Shown: positions 1 through 14,429, counted from the stretch's first letter. The stretch is DNA of 64,000 nucleotides from Eudromia elegans (GCA_003342815.1 PTEX01000147.1:62001-126000); one strand, 5' to 3'. Numbers and translations are program-made. Notes: a model not told the origin generated them from the letters alone.

Positions 1-2734
1 CTGTCATGCCACCTAAGTTGTTAGGCCTGGCTACAATTTTAATTTTCTTAACAAAAAGACAATTGCTGCAATTTAAATCTCCCAGTGAGAATCTGCATGG
101 CTTGTAGTTGGATTTTGTTATTATGGAAATCTACAGATTTTTTAAATACAATGGATGAAGTGAAAGAGTTTATAAGCTGATTACAATAATGAAAAATAGT
201 TTCATTCATGTTTTGGAGTCCTTGAATTGCCTGTGAGGATTTCTTATCTGACTGCTGGAAGCATATGCATGCAGGTCTGGATTTTCTACCAACATAGTGC
301 GAAAACATCAAGCCATCCTAAAAAGTGATGAAGCAAGTTTGAAGATAGATATCATTTGTTAAACATAACTTTGAGGGCCATATACGGAAGCCAATTTCAA
401 GGCAGACTTTGCATTTTAGCCTTTTTGAAAGAGATGGGCATCAATAGATTATACAAGCAGTAGTAGATATATGCATTAATTAAATATAATCAAACCTAGG
501 AAATTAATGAGTGACATCTTTTTTTTTTTCCCCACCTACTTGCTTTGGTTGCAGGAGTCCGCAAATCATACAATTGAAGATGAAACTTTTCATATCCTGA
601 ACATTATTTTGTGTTTTGCTAACTATGTAATATGTTGCTTATTATAAAACACTTTGTTGCCTTTAACATGTTAATGGTCTATTCTGCACTGTTTTTAACT
701 ACACTTAAGCAGTTAAACAGCATTAAGAAACTGCCAGGCAAGAGAGTTTTGCTTTAAGGGCAACATGGCAGACAAACTAGTCCACTAGTTAGCAAATTAG
801 TCCACAAACTAGTCAGCAAATACTAACTTTTAATTCAATGATTGCATCTCGTATCACTATATACTGATGGGATCTGGAAGTACAGAGCATTTCATTGCAT
901 GCAGAGTGCTTTGGCAATGTATAGTTTTGTTCTTTTGTCTGTAAATTGTCACTTGGAACTACATAGAAAAGTGCTTGTATAAATAGCACTGTAGGTAACT
1001 TGTGTATGTCTGTTACTGCCTCCCAAATATGCCTAAAGAAACCTTTTCTAATTATCAGCTCTAAAATGTCAGTAGAGGTTCTGTTCTTGTTGCCTGTCAG
1101 CCTCTAGACGAAGGCTCTGAAGTCTAATCACGTTTCAGGTGTTCTAGGGCAATCAGCAAGAGGTGAAACAGGCGTTGATGCCTCATGGGCGCAGCACTGC
1201 AGCCCTGCTCTTGGTGCCTGGCGTGGTGTAAAGCTCCAGCTCATCTCATCTTGCTCACGCTGGACATGCAGAGTTTGGTCACTCAGATGAATCCTGTAAT
1301 CGTGTCTCAGAAGATCCAGAAGGTGGACACTTTACAGCTATCATCCATACACTGTATGTCCCTTAGCATTCACAAAAGGCTTTTTAGCCACATAAGATGT
1401 ACAGCATGATGTGTGGTGACTGCAGATGCTTAATTAAGCAGTATTAGCAGTGCTTAGAGTGGAAAAGGCTGCATGTGTTGCACTACAACCACCAGATGGA
1501 GACCTCTACAACAGCTTAGCCTAGAAAAAGGTGGCTGCTGTGAACAGGCACCCCCGGTTATCAAAGGATAGAGTTGTTAGCACAAGCATTTATGAACTCT
1601 TTCTGATATAATGCTGACGTTCGAGGCTAACACATGGCAAAGCTCCATCAGGTGCTGCTTTCTGCAGCTAAGAAGCACAGGCAGTTATGAAGTGTGCCAG
1701 AAAAGCCCTTTCCTGCCAAGGAAGCACCAGATTGAAAGGGACATTCTGCACCACCAAGACTGACTACAGCAACCAAGGAGAAGAACCACTGCATTTTTGT
1801 CCAGAGATGCATCTGTTCTGCTGCATCTGTTTCCACTTTCTTCCGATTAGGATGCTTGACCTGATATTGGTGTCTTGGGAATGGAAAATACCCATTTTTA
1901 TGAATATGTGAGTTCTTATTCCTAATCTGTTTTCCCATAATTAGAAGGAAGGGTGAAGGAGGAAACAATAGAAAAACAGAATTGTTTGTCAGGATCTCCT
2001 GTTGGAATAGTAGAGTCATTTTGTGGCCTGCAGAAACATACTTACACCTCTCAGTTCATCTACTAGTAAAATATAGCTACTGGTTTTAGGTTAGTTTGAT
2101 GGAGTCTTTTTTTTCCTTTGAGGTTTAGAAATGACATGTTTCTTTCCAGATAATTCTGTCCCCTCTTTCTTCTCTCTAAGGGAGATAGGTAGCGCTGAGC
2201 ATCACATATTAACTATTAATTAAGTTGCTCAAATTCTTAGCTGTTTGTTTTATATATAGTGGAAGACTAAAAGGAATGGCAGCATTACAAAATGGGAGAA
2301 CAGTTTTACCAACATGATAAAACAAAACCTAAATGTAGTGCTGTGGAAGATGTCTGACTTGCATGCCCCTATTTATCCTACAGTAGATGTTCACACAACA
2401 TAATGAAATGATACTTAGGNCTGACAAGAACCTGCAGTTCAAATGAATGATTCCTGGCATTACTCTTGGCAGAAGAGCTAAATCCCTCTCAGGTACCGGG
2501 TTTTTTTTGGTTCTGAGCAGTGATAATCCTCAAGAACCTCAACCAAACATCAGGGAAAATCTATACAGGTCTTTGCTTGCAGTAGAGATGGGTTTGGATT
2601 TTGACTGTGTTCACAGGAGAATGTATAAAAAAGGAAAAGTTCATCTCTAAGGACTGGAAACTGCCTTGGTCACTGCTTGGTTAATAATAAAACACTGTCA
2701 GTAAACCATAAGGTAGTTCATCCATTATCTTTAT
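1..2734. other. Unique non-coding DNA, no gene recognised
   Basis: AT-rich single-copy-looking sequence. The longest open frames (minus 48-311, minus 1648-2019) have no recognisable domain, no convincing flanking splice sites and no unusual composition, so I treat them as chance. A short degenerate direct repeat built on actagt/gcaaa words lies at about 772-825. No promoter, RNA gene or mobile element was recognised. Confidence 0.5.
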
Positions 2735-3085
2735 TTCACTCTGGGCAAATTTCTTAATCAAAAGGCCATGTGACACTAAGTCAACCAGTGCCCACAGAGC
2801 TGCTACAAAAGGCCCCACATTTGTTTAACAAAACCTACCTTGTGTGAAACCATACTAACTGGCACTTACTATATTTTTAGCCTCTAATTCTTTGTTGATA
2901 GAGTCTTAAGTTGACTTTTGTGTGACTTTTAGCAGAACTGACATCAAGCAAACAGCTCAGTAGTTTTCTGGGTCACCTTTTTATCATGTTNAAATACTGA
3001 AATTGTAGTGGAAACCCTACAAATGTAGTATTTTCCCTTTTTCGTCAGGTTTTGTTAGAAATTAACACTAACAGTTCTGCAGCCC
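2735..3085 (-). mobile_element. Ancient CR1/L3-clade LINE fragment (reverse transcriptase region)
   Basis: Read on the minus strand, this segment matches from memory the reverse-transcriptase part of old CR1/L3-type LINEs shared by amniotes. Clear landmarks on the plus strand are ggccatgtgacactaagtca near 2763, the block around cctctaattctttgttgatagagtc near 2880-2907, and gctcagtagttttctgggtc near 2955-2975. The order and spacing agree with the family, with internal deletion near 2800-2840. The copy is heavily mutated, has no open frame and is 5' and 3' truncated. It is a molecular fossil with no expected activity. The assignment rests on remembered family sequence, not on an alignment. Confidence 0.7.
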
Positions 3086-5734
3086 ATTCCAGAAGACCAT
3101 GAAATTCACAGTAGCTGGCCAACAATTGTCTTGTTTCCCCCACCTTCCACTTTTGCCTGTATTTTTAACTTCTATGTTACTTTGTGTTAAGAGAAAAGCA
3201 ACACATGAAGTGCGGAGAATTAGATTTAATGCATTTGTGGGTGGGGGCTTTTTGTTCGTTTTTGGGTTTTTTTTGCTTTTAGCTTTTCTGTGAAACAACT
3301 GTAGCTTCACTAATTGGGATTGTAAATAGTCCACGGATCTAATCGAAAACTCTTAGTGTTAGGTGTATTGATGCAGTGGGGAAATAGAGCATTTGGGAAA
3401 AAAAACAGGGTTAAATATCCTTGTTCCATAGTCTGATTAAACCTAGGACATGAGTGCGAATCAACTCATCTCCTTTAATATGCAGTGATCTACACAATGG
3501 CAGCCAAAAGAGGCAATTACTGGGTGACNTGGAATATCCCAACTTTGTGGATGTGTTTACAGAAGGAGCTTGACAGACATTAAAGCAATCTTAGACTAGA
3601 GCAAGCTAATAGCTCCTTGCTAAAGACACACATCTTTAGGCACCTCAGTAAAACTCGCTCCACAAGAGTTCCTCTTGCAAAAAGGCAAGGCAAATACTTG
3701 CACAGAACTCCTGTACTTTTTCCTCACAATTTGTTCTAGGTACAACAACACACTCTTGTATTCGAATCTCACCGGGCATGTTTCTCAATAGCTGGCTTCA
3801 TGCACTGCATTGAAAGCAGGAATTGAAAAGGCTGGGAACTTTAATATGTACAAGGCTTATGTTTTTTGTAATCAAAGGAACAAAACCCTGCACGATATTA
3901 GAAGGAAGTACAAAAGAAAACAGTTAAAAAAATACATGCCTTGAAGGGTAGGAGCTATGGTAAATTGCAAATTGCTTAAATGAAGTTGAGTTAGACCTTG
4001 CATATGACATGAAAATAAAAGACTGAAAATAAAATGTTCTTTAGCCATTAGAAGTAATATATAACAATGTTTGTTAGAGGAAATACTGACTTGTTATGTT
4101 CATCCAAATGAACATTTTGCCTTAATCTGCAATAGTGAGAATGGTGATGATGATGATGGGGCGAAGATACTATTGGTTTTTGTGAATGAGGAAGATCACT
4201 ATATCTCCAAAAGGAACTGGAAGGTTTGGGATATTACAGTAGAAATTAGCTGACATTTCACAATACTGTGTCAAAACCACTTTGAGATCAGTTACAACAA
4301 TTTCAGCCATACATTTGAGCTCATCACTTGGATGAGGATGAATCTGAAAAATCCACAGCTTGCATTTGCATGTCATCAGATGCAAAGCTACTCAACTGAA
4401 AGAAATATGTCTTTAACATGTAGGCTAAAAACTGACAGGTAATGAAGGAAGCTACAGAGGAAACCTGAAGAGCTGTGCTATCAATATGAGTTTATGCCTA
4501 AAAGCAACAATGAACATGTCCCTTCTTTCTAACACAGCGGTTTAAAAAGTCAGCAGTTCCCAGGCTGCAGGATCACCCCAGATCATGTTCCATCCAGGAA
4601 AAAATCTGTGTACTCTGAACAAGGGCTATGCCAGGTCTCCCATATCATGGCCACTTGGACTGGAAACCAGGCATGCACATAGATCACAAACAGAAACTTC
4701 CACCATTTCAGCAAGAGAAGGATTTCCATAGCAGAGGTTTTACCTAACGTATATGAAAGACGAGAATACAACATTCTCAGTTCGGCCTGAGTCAATGTCA
4801 GGAAACCACATTCACCTGAGGGAATGAGGGAAGGCATTTTCCACTTTAATGCAAGAAGCACAAATTCTTCTGTATCTTGCTAGGAATCTTCTCAGCTAAA
4901 CAACAAGCACAGAGTGAAATAACATTCTCTTTTCTGAAGGGAAGGCTATCTTTCATTCTCAAAGATGTTTCAATTAAAAAAAGTATATTCCAAGAATTAC
5001 CTTAGAAGATTTCCACTGTGAGACTGAAATAGCCTGGCAAAGAGCAGAAACTCCCATATGACTTACATATCATTGCGTTTAGATATTAACTATGAATAAC
5101 TGTACAACTTTCCTTTATATTACCAAGATATCTCCCTTATGCAACACAAACCTAAATAAATCTGGAAACAGTGACTCAGAGCCATCCACTGTGTGCTGAA
5201 GGCAGTGGCACGTAACCCCGTTGTTCAGGCTTTCCTAATTCCAGGCAGAGCCATCTTTTGTTCCTCGGCTTTGTGACTCAGCCCACTTTAATACCCCACA
5301 GCGGCTGTGAAAACTATAAAGCTTCCTAATTCTGCGTGGCTCATCTTATTGCAAAAGCTTATTACACAACGGAGCAGCTCTTTTCATGGCACAGACTGAT
5401 TAAGAATGGATACATCGCTGTTGCTGCTTTGTCAAATCAAGACCAGCAAGATGTTCCACCTTAAAGGCTACGTCCAAGCTCACAGGTGCATATTCACGGC
5501 GAACACAACAACATTTCACCTGGTTGCTGCCTATGAGGTACTTTGGCACCTCTGACTGCCAAAGAAAGAGTATTGTATTTGAAAAGCAATGTGCTAGCAA
5601 AAAATTTAATGATAATCTTATAAATCACCTTTTTATCAGAGACAGACCTAAAAATTGACCCATATCATAAAAGCAAGTGGCAGTTTCTACTAAACTAAAA
5701 GCTTATTTTGAGATGTGATGCCCAAAGGTCAGGA
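3086..5734. other. Unique non-coding DNA with one conserved-looking block
   Basis: No gene or repeat family recognised. A 92-codon minus-strand frame at 4583-4861 has no recognisable domain. The block at about 5200-5400 differs from its surroundings: it is less AT-rich and packs an AP-1-like TGACTCA at 5275-5281, TAATT words and A/T-rich sites. It could be a conserved regulatory element, but this cannot be shown without comparing species. Confidence 0.4.
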
Positions 5735-5830
5735 CAGTGAGTACTGGCCAAGATTTCCCCATTCTGTTGTCAGTCCTGGACCCTGGTCAAGATATTTAAC
5801 CCCTTTGTGACTCAGGCTTTTTTGTGCTTT
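5735..5830 (+). mobile_element. Possible MIR-like (CORE-SINE) fragment
   Basis: The stretch ggaccctggtcaagatatttaacccctttgtgactcaggc (about 5777-5817) resembles the conserved core of MIR-type SINEs, in which a gtgacc-tgggcaagtcacttaacc word is followed by a ctcag word. The match is imperfect and only about 80 bases are convincing. No tRNA-derived head with A and B boxes was found. It could also be chance similarity. Confidence 0.35.
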
Positions 5831-6059
5831 GAGAAAGGCAAAAATAAACTTAAAAATTTAATAATTAGTGTTTTGAGGTATCTCNAAGGAGGAGAAAGCT
5901 AAGGTGAGTTCTTGCTCTTGTCTACAACCACCTCAAGACAAGCGCTGAGAAGACAGACCCTGATTTCCATGGGCCTACACAGTCACAGGGCAAGAGGCAA
6001 TGNACACAAGCTGGAACATGGGAAATTCTAATCATATAAACACAAAACCTCTTCCATGA

Positions 6060-6262
6060 TGAGAGCTGTCGAAGAATCGCANAGGCTGTCCAGAGAGCAT
6101 GGAAGCTCCATCACTGGAGATAATCAGGGCTAAACTGGACTAGGGCCTGAGGAAACCAACCCCCTGAACCAGGACGTTGGACTTATGTGGCCTCCACAGG
6201 TCCCTTCCAGACCAAATTATTCCATTATTCTATGACAATTATTCCATTATTCTTAGATGAAT
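6060..6262 (+). mobile_element. Old CR1 LINE 3' end
   Basis: The sequence carries the hallmarks of the extreme 3' end of avian CR1: an aggctgt...gaagctccatcactggagat block (6083-6122), a ggacgttggacttatgtggcctccacaggtcccttccag block (6172-6210), and a tail of attct/tatga-type words. The tail contains a 17-bp word (aattattccattattct) twice, at 6215-6231 and 6237-6253, consistent with degraded 8-bp terminal repeats. It covers only the 3' untranslated end and the last few codons; the body is missing, as is usual for 5'-truncated CR1. Divergence is high, so the insertion is old. Confidence 0.8.
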
Positions 6263-9200
6263 TCTGATTTCAGAAATTAAAAGAGCAGAAGAAAAGACAG
6301 CTTGGGCCAACATACTGTCTCTTGTCCTCGGGCCTTTTCCCTATATTTCTGGCAAATCCCAAACTCTTTCCCTTCTCCAGCAACATCTCCAGGGTAATTT
6401 AAACTTTTTTTTTCCAACAGTAATTAGTTCATTAACTTCTGAGTAGTGTAGATTGTTTTCCATTTCATCTCATCAGGTATTACTATGAATATGAAGTTAA
6501 GCAGGAATCCAGATTTTCTGCAACAGACCAAATGAAAGCCATAGGCCCAAACATGCTTATTCTTTGAGATGTTAATAAATCCAAATTCAGTATTAAATTT
6601 TGTGAGTTGGGCCAATCTATGTTCTTCTGCAATTATGCTACTTGGTGGTTAAACTTCTAACGCTGCCACTTTACTGTACACATTTTAGTTCTTTTTTTGC
6701 CACTGGAGATGTTTTAATTACTTTTCAAAGCTGGTTAAACAATAATGAAAATAATAATAAAAGGCGACTCACTTCATTAAACACAAGAGAAGACAGATTT
6801 GTTGGTTAGGTTGGATGAACACGCACTGTTCATTTAATTTCCTGACAGTTTCACTGCTTTCACATTCATTTGCATTAAAATAGTCTCCATTGTCTCCCAG
6901 TTTCCAGAACTTTTATCTATTATATAATGTGTTTCATCTAGAGATATCAAAGCTCATTTTATTCATTCATGGAGAAAAAAAAAGCAGTCAAAGCACTTGC
7001 CAAAGTCAAAATGTACAGTTCACTGTTAAAAAAAGAACTTAGTGCACTCGATTCCCCACTCCACAGCCCACTCATTCCTCTGCCAAGTACCCAACTCAAC
7101 AGCTTGGGGAAACTTTTGGCTGGTGCTACCAGAGATGGAAGAGGAAAGGCAAAAAAAAGCCACGACAGTCCTCAATTAGGANCTATAGTCCCTGAAAACT
7201 TCCATGTTACCCCATTAGCTGCAGTTTTGCACTCCCCTGGATGCATTCTGGCCCTCTCTTCTCCTCTGTAGGCAGAATGTTTCCCAAAACTATCCCTGGG
7301 GATGTTTCCCTTTCCCAAGCTGCCTATGCCACTCTGGCTGATAAGGTCAGAGTTGTGTTGGGGTCTCTCTGTAAGAGCAAAGTTCGCTGCATATCTAGCA
7401 ATACTGGAAGCGACTAATGGTTCTGGCTTCACCAAAATTCAAGAGGGAATGGTGAAATTCACTGGATGCAGCATCATGACTTCCAAGGAAGAGAAAGAAC
7501 TGGGAATGTTCCCAGAAAATCACTACATCCTTTCCTTTTGAAAATGAGATAAATTTCTCAGGCATTTCTGCATTGTGAGTTTTGTAAACAGAAAGAACAT
7601 ATCACTGCTTTCCATGATCTTCAACACACCAAGCAAGTTTTTTCTTCCCATTTACCTTAGTTCATTAAAACATAAGACAAGAACCATTCAGGGCAAATAC
7701 CAGGGGACTTAAGAGAGAGATTTTCCCTTTCCAGTCTCCATCTGTGCTTTTCTTTCCTTCCAAGCCCATTCTGCAGTCAGAGGTAGCTTCACCTGAGCTT
7801 ATAGGCTATTTGAATAATTTAGTTTATCTTTAGTTTCACCTTTTTTTTCCCCTTCAACTGCAGAACTTCTGCAGACAGCAGAATATATATTGCTCTCTTC
7901 ATTTCTTCCCAGTAACTGCAAAACCATTTCCTGCCTGGCGGGAAGCAATATGTGGGTGGCACCTGTGCCGGGGGGTGCTCGGGAGCTGAGCCACGCTCCA
8001 CTGTTCTACCTGTCAATACGGCTGTGTACACAAGAATTAACNAAAGAAAGTCCAAATAGGAACCCAGTCCTCGCTGGGAACTGCTCCTCCATGCAATACC
8101 CAGGCAACCAGGGAATGAGACATTCAGCAAGTGTGCAAAATCTACTGGAAAACAAACACCACTATCATTTATTGTGTCTATCTTTTCCATAAAATAACCC
8201 CGAGAAACTCAGCAAGTGCACTGATGAGGCTGTCAAGGGTTTTTTTGTTGTTGTGTTTGTTTGGCTCTAGTTTTAACAATCCACAAAATTATTCTCCTTG
8301 AAAAATATATATTGTATTTTGCTTGCCTTTCAATATTCAGGAAATCTGAAAACAAAACCAAAATGAAAACACAAGGTAAAGCTTTTTTTCTTGTTTGAGC
8401 TGGTTAATTTCTCTGGTATAAGCCAGAAAACATGTGGAATTATTTTACAAAAGGGCTACATGCTTTGTATTGCAGAAGAAACTTGGTCTGCTCATGATTT
8501 TCTTAAGAACAACCAACAATATATGAGCATGGAATATTTACAGGAGGAAAACCTATTTCTTCCACTCTGCAATGAAACAGCTCAGAGCGCCATGCGATTT
8601 TAAGGCTATATGAAATTGTACATAACTTGCATTGCAGAACTGGCAATCCAAAATCACTGGATTTATGTGTACAGGCCAGTCTTGCCTAACTCTTCTTTGC
8701 AATCATGTCTTATTATCTGAGTTTCCCACCTCTGCCTTCCATTGCCAGATGATTCCAAGTGACTCCACTTCCTCAAACAGAGAAAAAAAATTTCTAGATT
8801 ATTAAAACAAGTAATTTATCAAAAATGCTTTGCAAAGGGGAGGCAGACTTTGTGGTTGTTCTGTTTTCAAAAGGATGCCCGGAATGATGCCCTGAGCACC
8901 AAGGCACTGACTCTGAACGCATGGCCGCTGGCTGCGTATGAGGCTTGCTGTGAGGTTATCTGCAAGAAGTCAGATTTTTAAATCTTTCTTTAGTTCTTGC
9001 TGTCAATGGAAATTTTGTAACTATGACAACAGTGTGCCATCTGTAGAACAGAAATCTGTTATATTATCCATCTGGTAAGCAGAAGATGAATTCATCAGAT
9101 CTTTTGGTGTGGCTTCTGTCTTAAAATTCATGCGAGTGGGAAAAGCGTGCAGCTTTAATGGAGGGATGGCAGAATAGGTGGGTACTTTGTCATTGCTTCA

Positions 9201-12200
9201 CCTTTTGCTTATGCCCCTCATCCTCCCTGGAAACAGCTACTGGAGTCACCGGTGCCTGCCAAGAGCTTAGTACCGAGTTGTGCTTTCAAAGATCTCAGAG
9301 GCAATACCTACAGTAATAGTAAAGCCAACGCAGAAAAATGCTGTGCTTTAGATTTTATGTTATTAACTGTTTTGTGTGAAGTATGGAAATCTGAACTAAG
9401 TCTTTGTGACCTTTTCTATTCCCATCTAATGCTTGAAAGATTAGGCTAGTAGCTATATAATGATTAATTAGGGAATTTTACAAGTGGACAAAAGTACCCA
9501 AAATAAAGATGGGCACTTATACTTTGAAAAGAAAGTGAGCATTGCAAGGCAGGGGGAGAGAAGAAGACAGAAAAAGAGAGGAGAGAGAAACAGACTTTTA
9601 AAGTGAGGAAACTCAGCAACATCTTGTACTCTAAGAGATCTATTCTAAGTGGCAGGAAAGCTTAAAATCTGTCCCATATTTGACTATAGGCCATATCTAA
9701 TAGAAAGGAGTAAATGTCCAAGAGAGATAGAATGACCACTACATCAAGGTATGATGAGCAAAAGCAGCTCAGAAAACAGCACATACACCTCACAGCACTG
9801 AGCTGACACCAGCACCTCCAGAGTTTATATGCAAACCAGAATCAAAGAAACAGGATCCCTTAGGGACAGATGACAAAGTTGAGCCAATGGGAAGCTCTGA
9901 GGATTTTCATAGCCCTCTACTTCCATACCTTCCATCCAAACTAACCTGAAGATTTGCATCTAAGTGAATATCACAATTCAGCACGTTCATTATGCCTCAA
10001 ATGCACAGGTTTAGAAAGCAACACATTTCTACCAGTCATGTTACTTTGAGATGTTAGCCCCATCAGATGATATATGCTTATCAGCTTCATTCCTAGTATA
10101 TAAAGCCTTCTAATAAAAATGTCCTGGGGGCTAAAGGCCTGTCCTCTGCTCTTCTCTGGTGCAGGTCATGTTGAGTTACAGGGTGAGAACTTAAATGATG
10201 GAGTATTATTTCTAAGGCAGACGAACAACCCCATTCACGAACAAATGCTTTAGGCAAGCTAGACTCTCTCTGCAGTTGTTGTGTTTTGTATTCACATGCA
10301 TGTTCTTGAATTCTGAAAAAANCAGCCTTCTCAAAAAGCTTTCTGACTGAAGAAATCCCATCACCAACTTTGTGGGATACAGCAGTTGCAATGCTATTTA
10401 AAATGTATATCCAGGTACCACAAAGTTGGCTTCTATCATTTTCTCTCTGACAAACAATGAAAAGTAGCCCTCATTTTAGGAGGGAATGAGCAGAGCTCCT
10501 TTCTCATGCCTACCTCTCCCGTTTTCTCTAGCTGCATTTTGCCAGCATTTTATATAGTTGCTAACATTCCTGTGGTTAGTTCAGTGAAGCAACTACCTCA
10601 TTTCCTTTAACTCTTGATTTTTTAGCATGATTTAGCAGTTGATAGTATGATATCTATTAAAATGTCCAACTTATTACACGTGCATTCATGAGAAACTCTT
10701 ATATTTATCTTACTCCCTCTCAGCTGCTTGCATCTTGCCCTCTAGCATCTAGTACCCCTCATCCCATCTGCTGTCCATACTAAAGCCGAAAAGATGATAC
10801 GTACCAATGACTTTAGAATTAAGGCAGTGATAAGAGAAGTGGAGCCTCTCCTATTGCTGGCCTTGAATAATTTGCCTGAGTGTCACAGAGGNAGATAACT
10901 CTATTTACATTCCTGTTCCCTGGAAATATCATGAGATTATTTAGATGATGTCTGGACTGTGCTTTGAACATTTAGAAGAGCCACATAATGCTAAGCATTG
11001 TGATGAATAGTCCCCCTTCCTTTTTAATACCCCTATTCCAAATACAGAGAGGCAGCCAAAACATAGGGTTGAGCATGCCAGCAATTCTGGTGTAAATCCC
11101 TGGCATCGCACATCAATATGCTCTTTCATGTGAGATTAAACCTTCCTCTTCAAGCATTAATGGAAACAAAAGATGGGCACTTGAACAATCAAGGGGAAAA
11201 AAAAAACAAACAGAGAAAATAGGAAGAGAGGGGACTGGAGCAAACCGGGCCAAATTAACATGTCTGCTCAGCTCTAAGCAAAAGGCAGCTGAAGAAAAAT
11301 GTTTCCTGGTCATCTGCTGTTGTGTTAACCACAGAATATCCCATGCGGCTTCCCAGCAGGCCCAGGGCAATCACACCACATGTGATGTCCACCACTACTT
11401 GCATGCACCTCCTAAGGGACATCTTCCACTTCAGATTCCAAAAATCCAGGCACCATGCTATGCCTGCCCCCTGCTCTAGCTTCCCTGATGTGACTTTGGA
11501 GAAACTGCCTATTTTCTGTATTCTTACATCAAAAAAGGAAGAAATGAAANGGCAATGCTGCCTTGAAATTTTAAAGTTAAATATATTACAGAAACCTTCT
11601 GTACTACAGCCAGAGTATCTCTCTCTCTCAATTGCTTATTAAATTTTAATAGTAAAATGAGATACTTGAATTACTAATGTTTTTTAATGAAATGTTGTGC
11701 TGAATTCCACACTCATGCGTGTGCAGAAACCTTTGACTTGAGTTTACTACTGCTTCCAGTCACAACTGGTATGAAGGCTGGAGTCCTGATAACATTTTTA
11801 CTTGGTTTAACAATCCACTTTTTCTGCAGTCAGTAAAGTGCTGACAGTCCCTAGCTCCAGGACGGCTCTGTAGTTCCTCCTGGATACCCAGAAGGAAAAA
11901 GTGGAAAATATGTTCTGAAAGGGACCTCCCTGTTTGTCAAATCCAGGTTCCTTTTGTCCCAAACAGTATATCTGCATTACTGCTATATAATACCTAAAGC
12001 CTAAATGATGATCCTATGATCCAAAATGCATCTGTTTAGACCTGTTTAGAAACCCCCATCCAATTCTCAACTTTGCACAAATGATTCATATCTGTAGCGC
12101 TCTGCTCTATTTGTAAATGGGAAGGATCCCACTTATTCCCTGGAAAGAACCAGTGGGCTGCCCTAGAGATCAAAGCAGATAAAAGCAGAATCCTGATCAC

Positions 12201-14429
12201 AGCCTCACCGCAGGGGCACCCAGCTCTGCTTGTGTCACAGGCCACGAAAGAAACAGGGGCTGTTTTATCAGTATTGAAGCCATAAAAGCCCTGCAGTATT
12301 TTGCTCTCTTTCTGCCAGGGTTGCAGCACTGGTGGGGTTGGTAGAGAGACATTTCTGCCACTGCTACCTGTGCCAAGACAACCGTGTCCTGCCGTGGACG
12401 TCTGCAGCACCAACTAGGCACTCAGAAGTCCTGGTTGCATCTTGGTTACCTTCTGCTGGCTCAGTCCTGTGACACAAGGTGAAAGAAAGATGAATTTAGT
12501 CAGGACAAAAAGCAATAGACCTGCTGGGGTTAGAGGAGGCAATTTCCCACATGTTAGAAGAAAATTATCCTGAGGGATTAAAAAAATGTCACAACTTCTT
12601 TTCTTCACAAAATCCACAATAAAAGCAGACTGTATTAAGCAGAAATAGGCCTGGCAGAACTTGTGAATAGCTCTCATTCTTCCATTGGAGCCCAGCCAGT
12701 TCCCCTTGGAAAGAATTCCTGTTTACTTTGTAGTGAATGTGAGAGACACACAGTCTGCCAGGAGCTGTTGCGACAGTAAAAACACAGCCAGAGGCTGTCA
12801 CAAATAGGGAAATCACAGAGAAAGTTAATTTACTAACTTCAAGGACAAAGATCAAAATAATACATTTGCTAACAAGTTCTTTATCGAATAGAAAATTTGA
12901 GTTTACTTTATGGGAAATCTTAGTTTAAAGACAAAATTTAATATACTTTTTTTCAATAGTAATTTGTTTTTCAAATTCCATCAGATGTACAAAGAAAATG
13001 TCTTTTCTTACCAAAGCTATCATTTTCCATTTGGCTGAGACGAATATTTTCCCTACATCTGTATCTCTCCTTCACAAAGCCTGAGCCAGAAGCACTACAC
13101 TGGGGTTCACATGCTTAAGGCACTTCCTAAAATCTGAATAATTTGGGAAGTTATTGACTTGCTCCCTCTTCTAGCTCTCCAGGAGTTTCATCTTAGAGTG
13201 AATCCTACATAGTTTAAGTCAAAACTGTAGGCCAGTAACTTTAGAAATTCCAGAGGGGAAAAAAAAAAGGTATTTTTAATATCCACAAGCCTGATGTGAA
13301 GCATAAGATGACCAGCTCACTTAGGAGAAAAACAGCCTAACACATAGCCCTTACAGATCACACTGTAGTACGCTAAGTATAGATTTATTATTTCCTGCTT
13401 ATCAACACAGATGAATGCATTTGATACCAGTTTCTATACTTTTACATAGAGTATTTGCATTCACCGTATGAGGAGTGTTTAACACGTTGGAAATAAATAT
13501 ATTTTCCCAGGTTCACTTACATTCTTAATCTGAATGAAATTACAAGCACCTTTCCTCTTCTCCCACAAACTCACCAAGAGTTCATAGTCTAGGGCTGCCT
13601 GGTGTCTCAGATCAGTCCCATGCATACCAGCTGCCATAAATTCTTTCTGTCTCTCTAATAGTTTTCCCTCTTGTCAATCCCATTCCTCTAAACCCTGCAT
13701 CGTACCTGTCTTTGTTGGTTTGCTTTTACACTTAGGGCTACGAACATGCTTAGGCACTTTCCTGAACCTGAATCCAAGAGCCAGTGACCTGCTAACCCTG
13801 CAATGGTGGTAAAAACAGGACACAACTATCACCTCAGAGACACTTGCAGCGTATCTGGCTTCTTAGAAACGGGAAATACCACCGGTCTTACGTAAAACCC
13901 TTGTATCTGAATTTCGCAGACCCACGGGGCTGGGGTGGATCAAACANAGTTCACATAAACATCCAGACTTTCTCATGACTACCCAAACTCTCTGAGAACC
14001 CGCAGGTTTTGAGGTTCACTCATCAGCATTACCTCGAGCACATCCTGGAAGCAGCCTGCACCCTGAGCAGAGCAGTGATAAGGCTGTGTTTTCCGAAGCC
14101 AAATGCAGATCCACTAGTTAGATCACACTGGTAGGAAGTTATGAAACATGCTGAGAGATTGGCAAGTGGCTCAGGAGAAATAAATCAAGAGTTTATAAAT
14201 ATCTTCAAAGTAAGAACATCAGCATTCAGCCTCAGAAAATCTTTAAGCTAGGAATGAAAATATTTGGAGCACCTGCTTGTAAAAAATTCTTAGCAAATAT
14301 GAAAAACTTAGGTGTCAATTTTCTTCATTCTTCCTCCAAATAGAGCTGCTTGATGACATCTGGAGAGCAGGCTAAAATACCACCAAACGTGGGAATAAAA
14401 GGACCACCAGTATGGTCCTGTCGCAATCC
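6263..14429. other. Unique non-coding DNA, no gene recognised
   Basis: No known gene, RNA or repeat family seen. The strongest local feature is a purine-rich run at 9551-9590 (agggggagagaagaaga, one C, then agaaaaagagaggagagagaaa). Open frames at 6969-7271 plus, 7819-8190 minus, 11322-11642 plus and 12036-12413 minus have no domain or convincing splice context. A G-rich patch with some CpG lies near 7935-8000 but is too short to be a CpG island. Confidence 0.45.

Noticed and set aside
1648-2019. 123-codon minus-strand frame
   Set aside because: No recognisable domain, no splice or promoter context, and length expected by chance in 64 kb.
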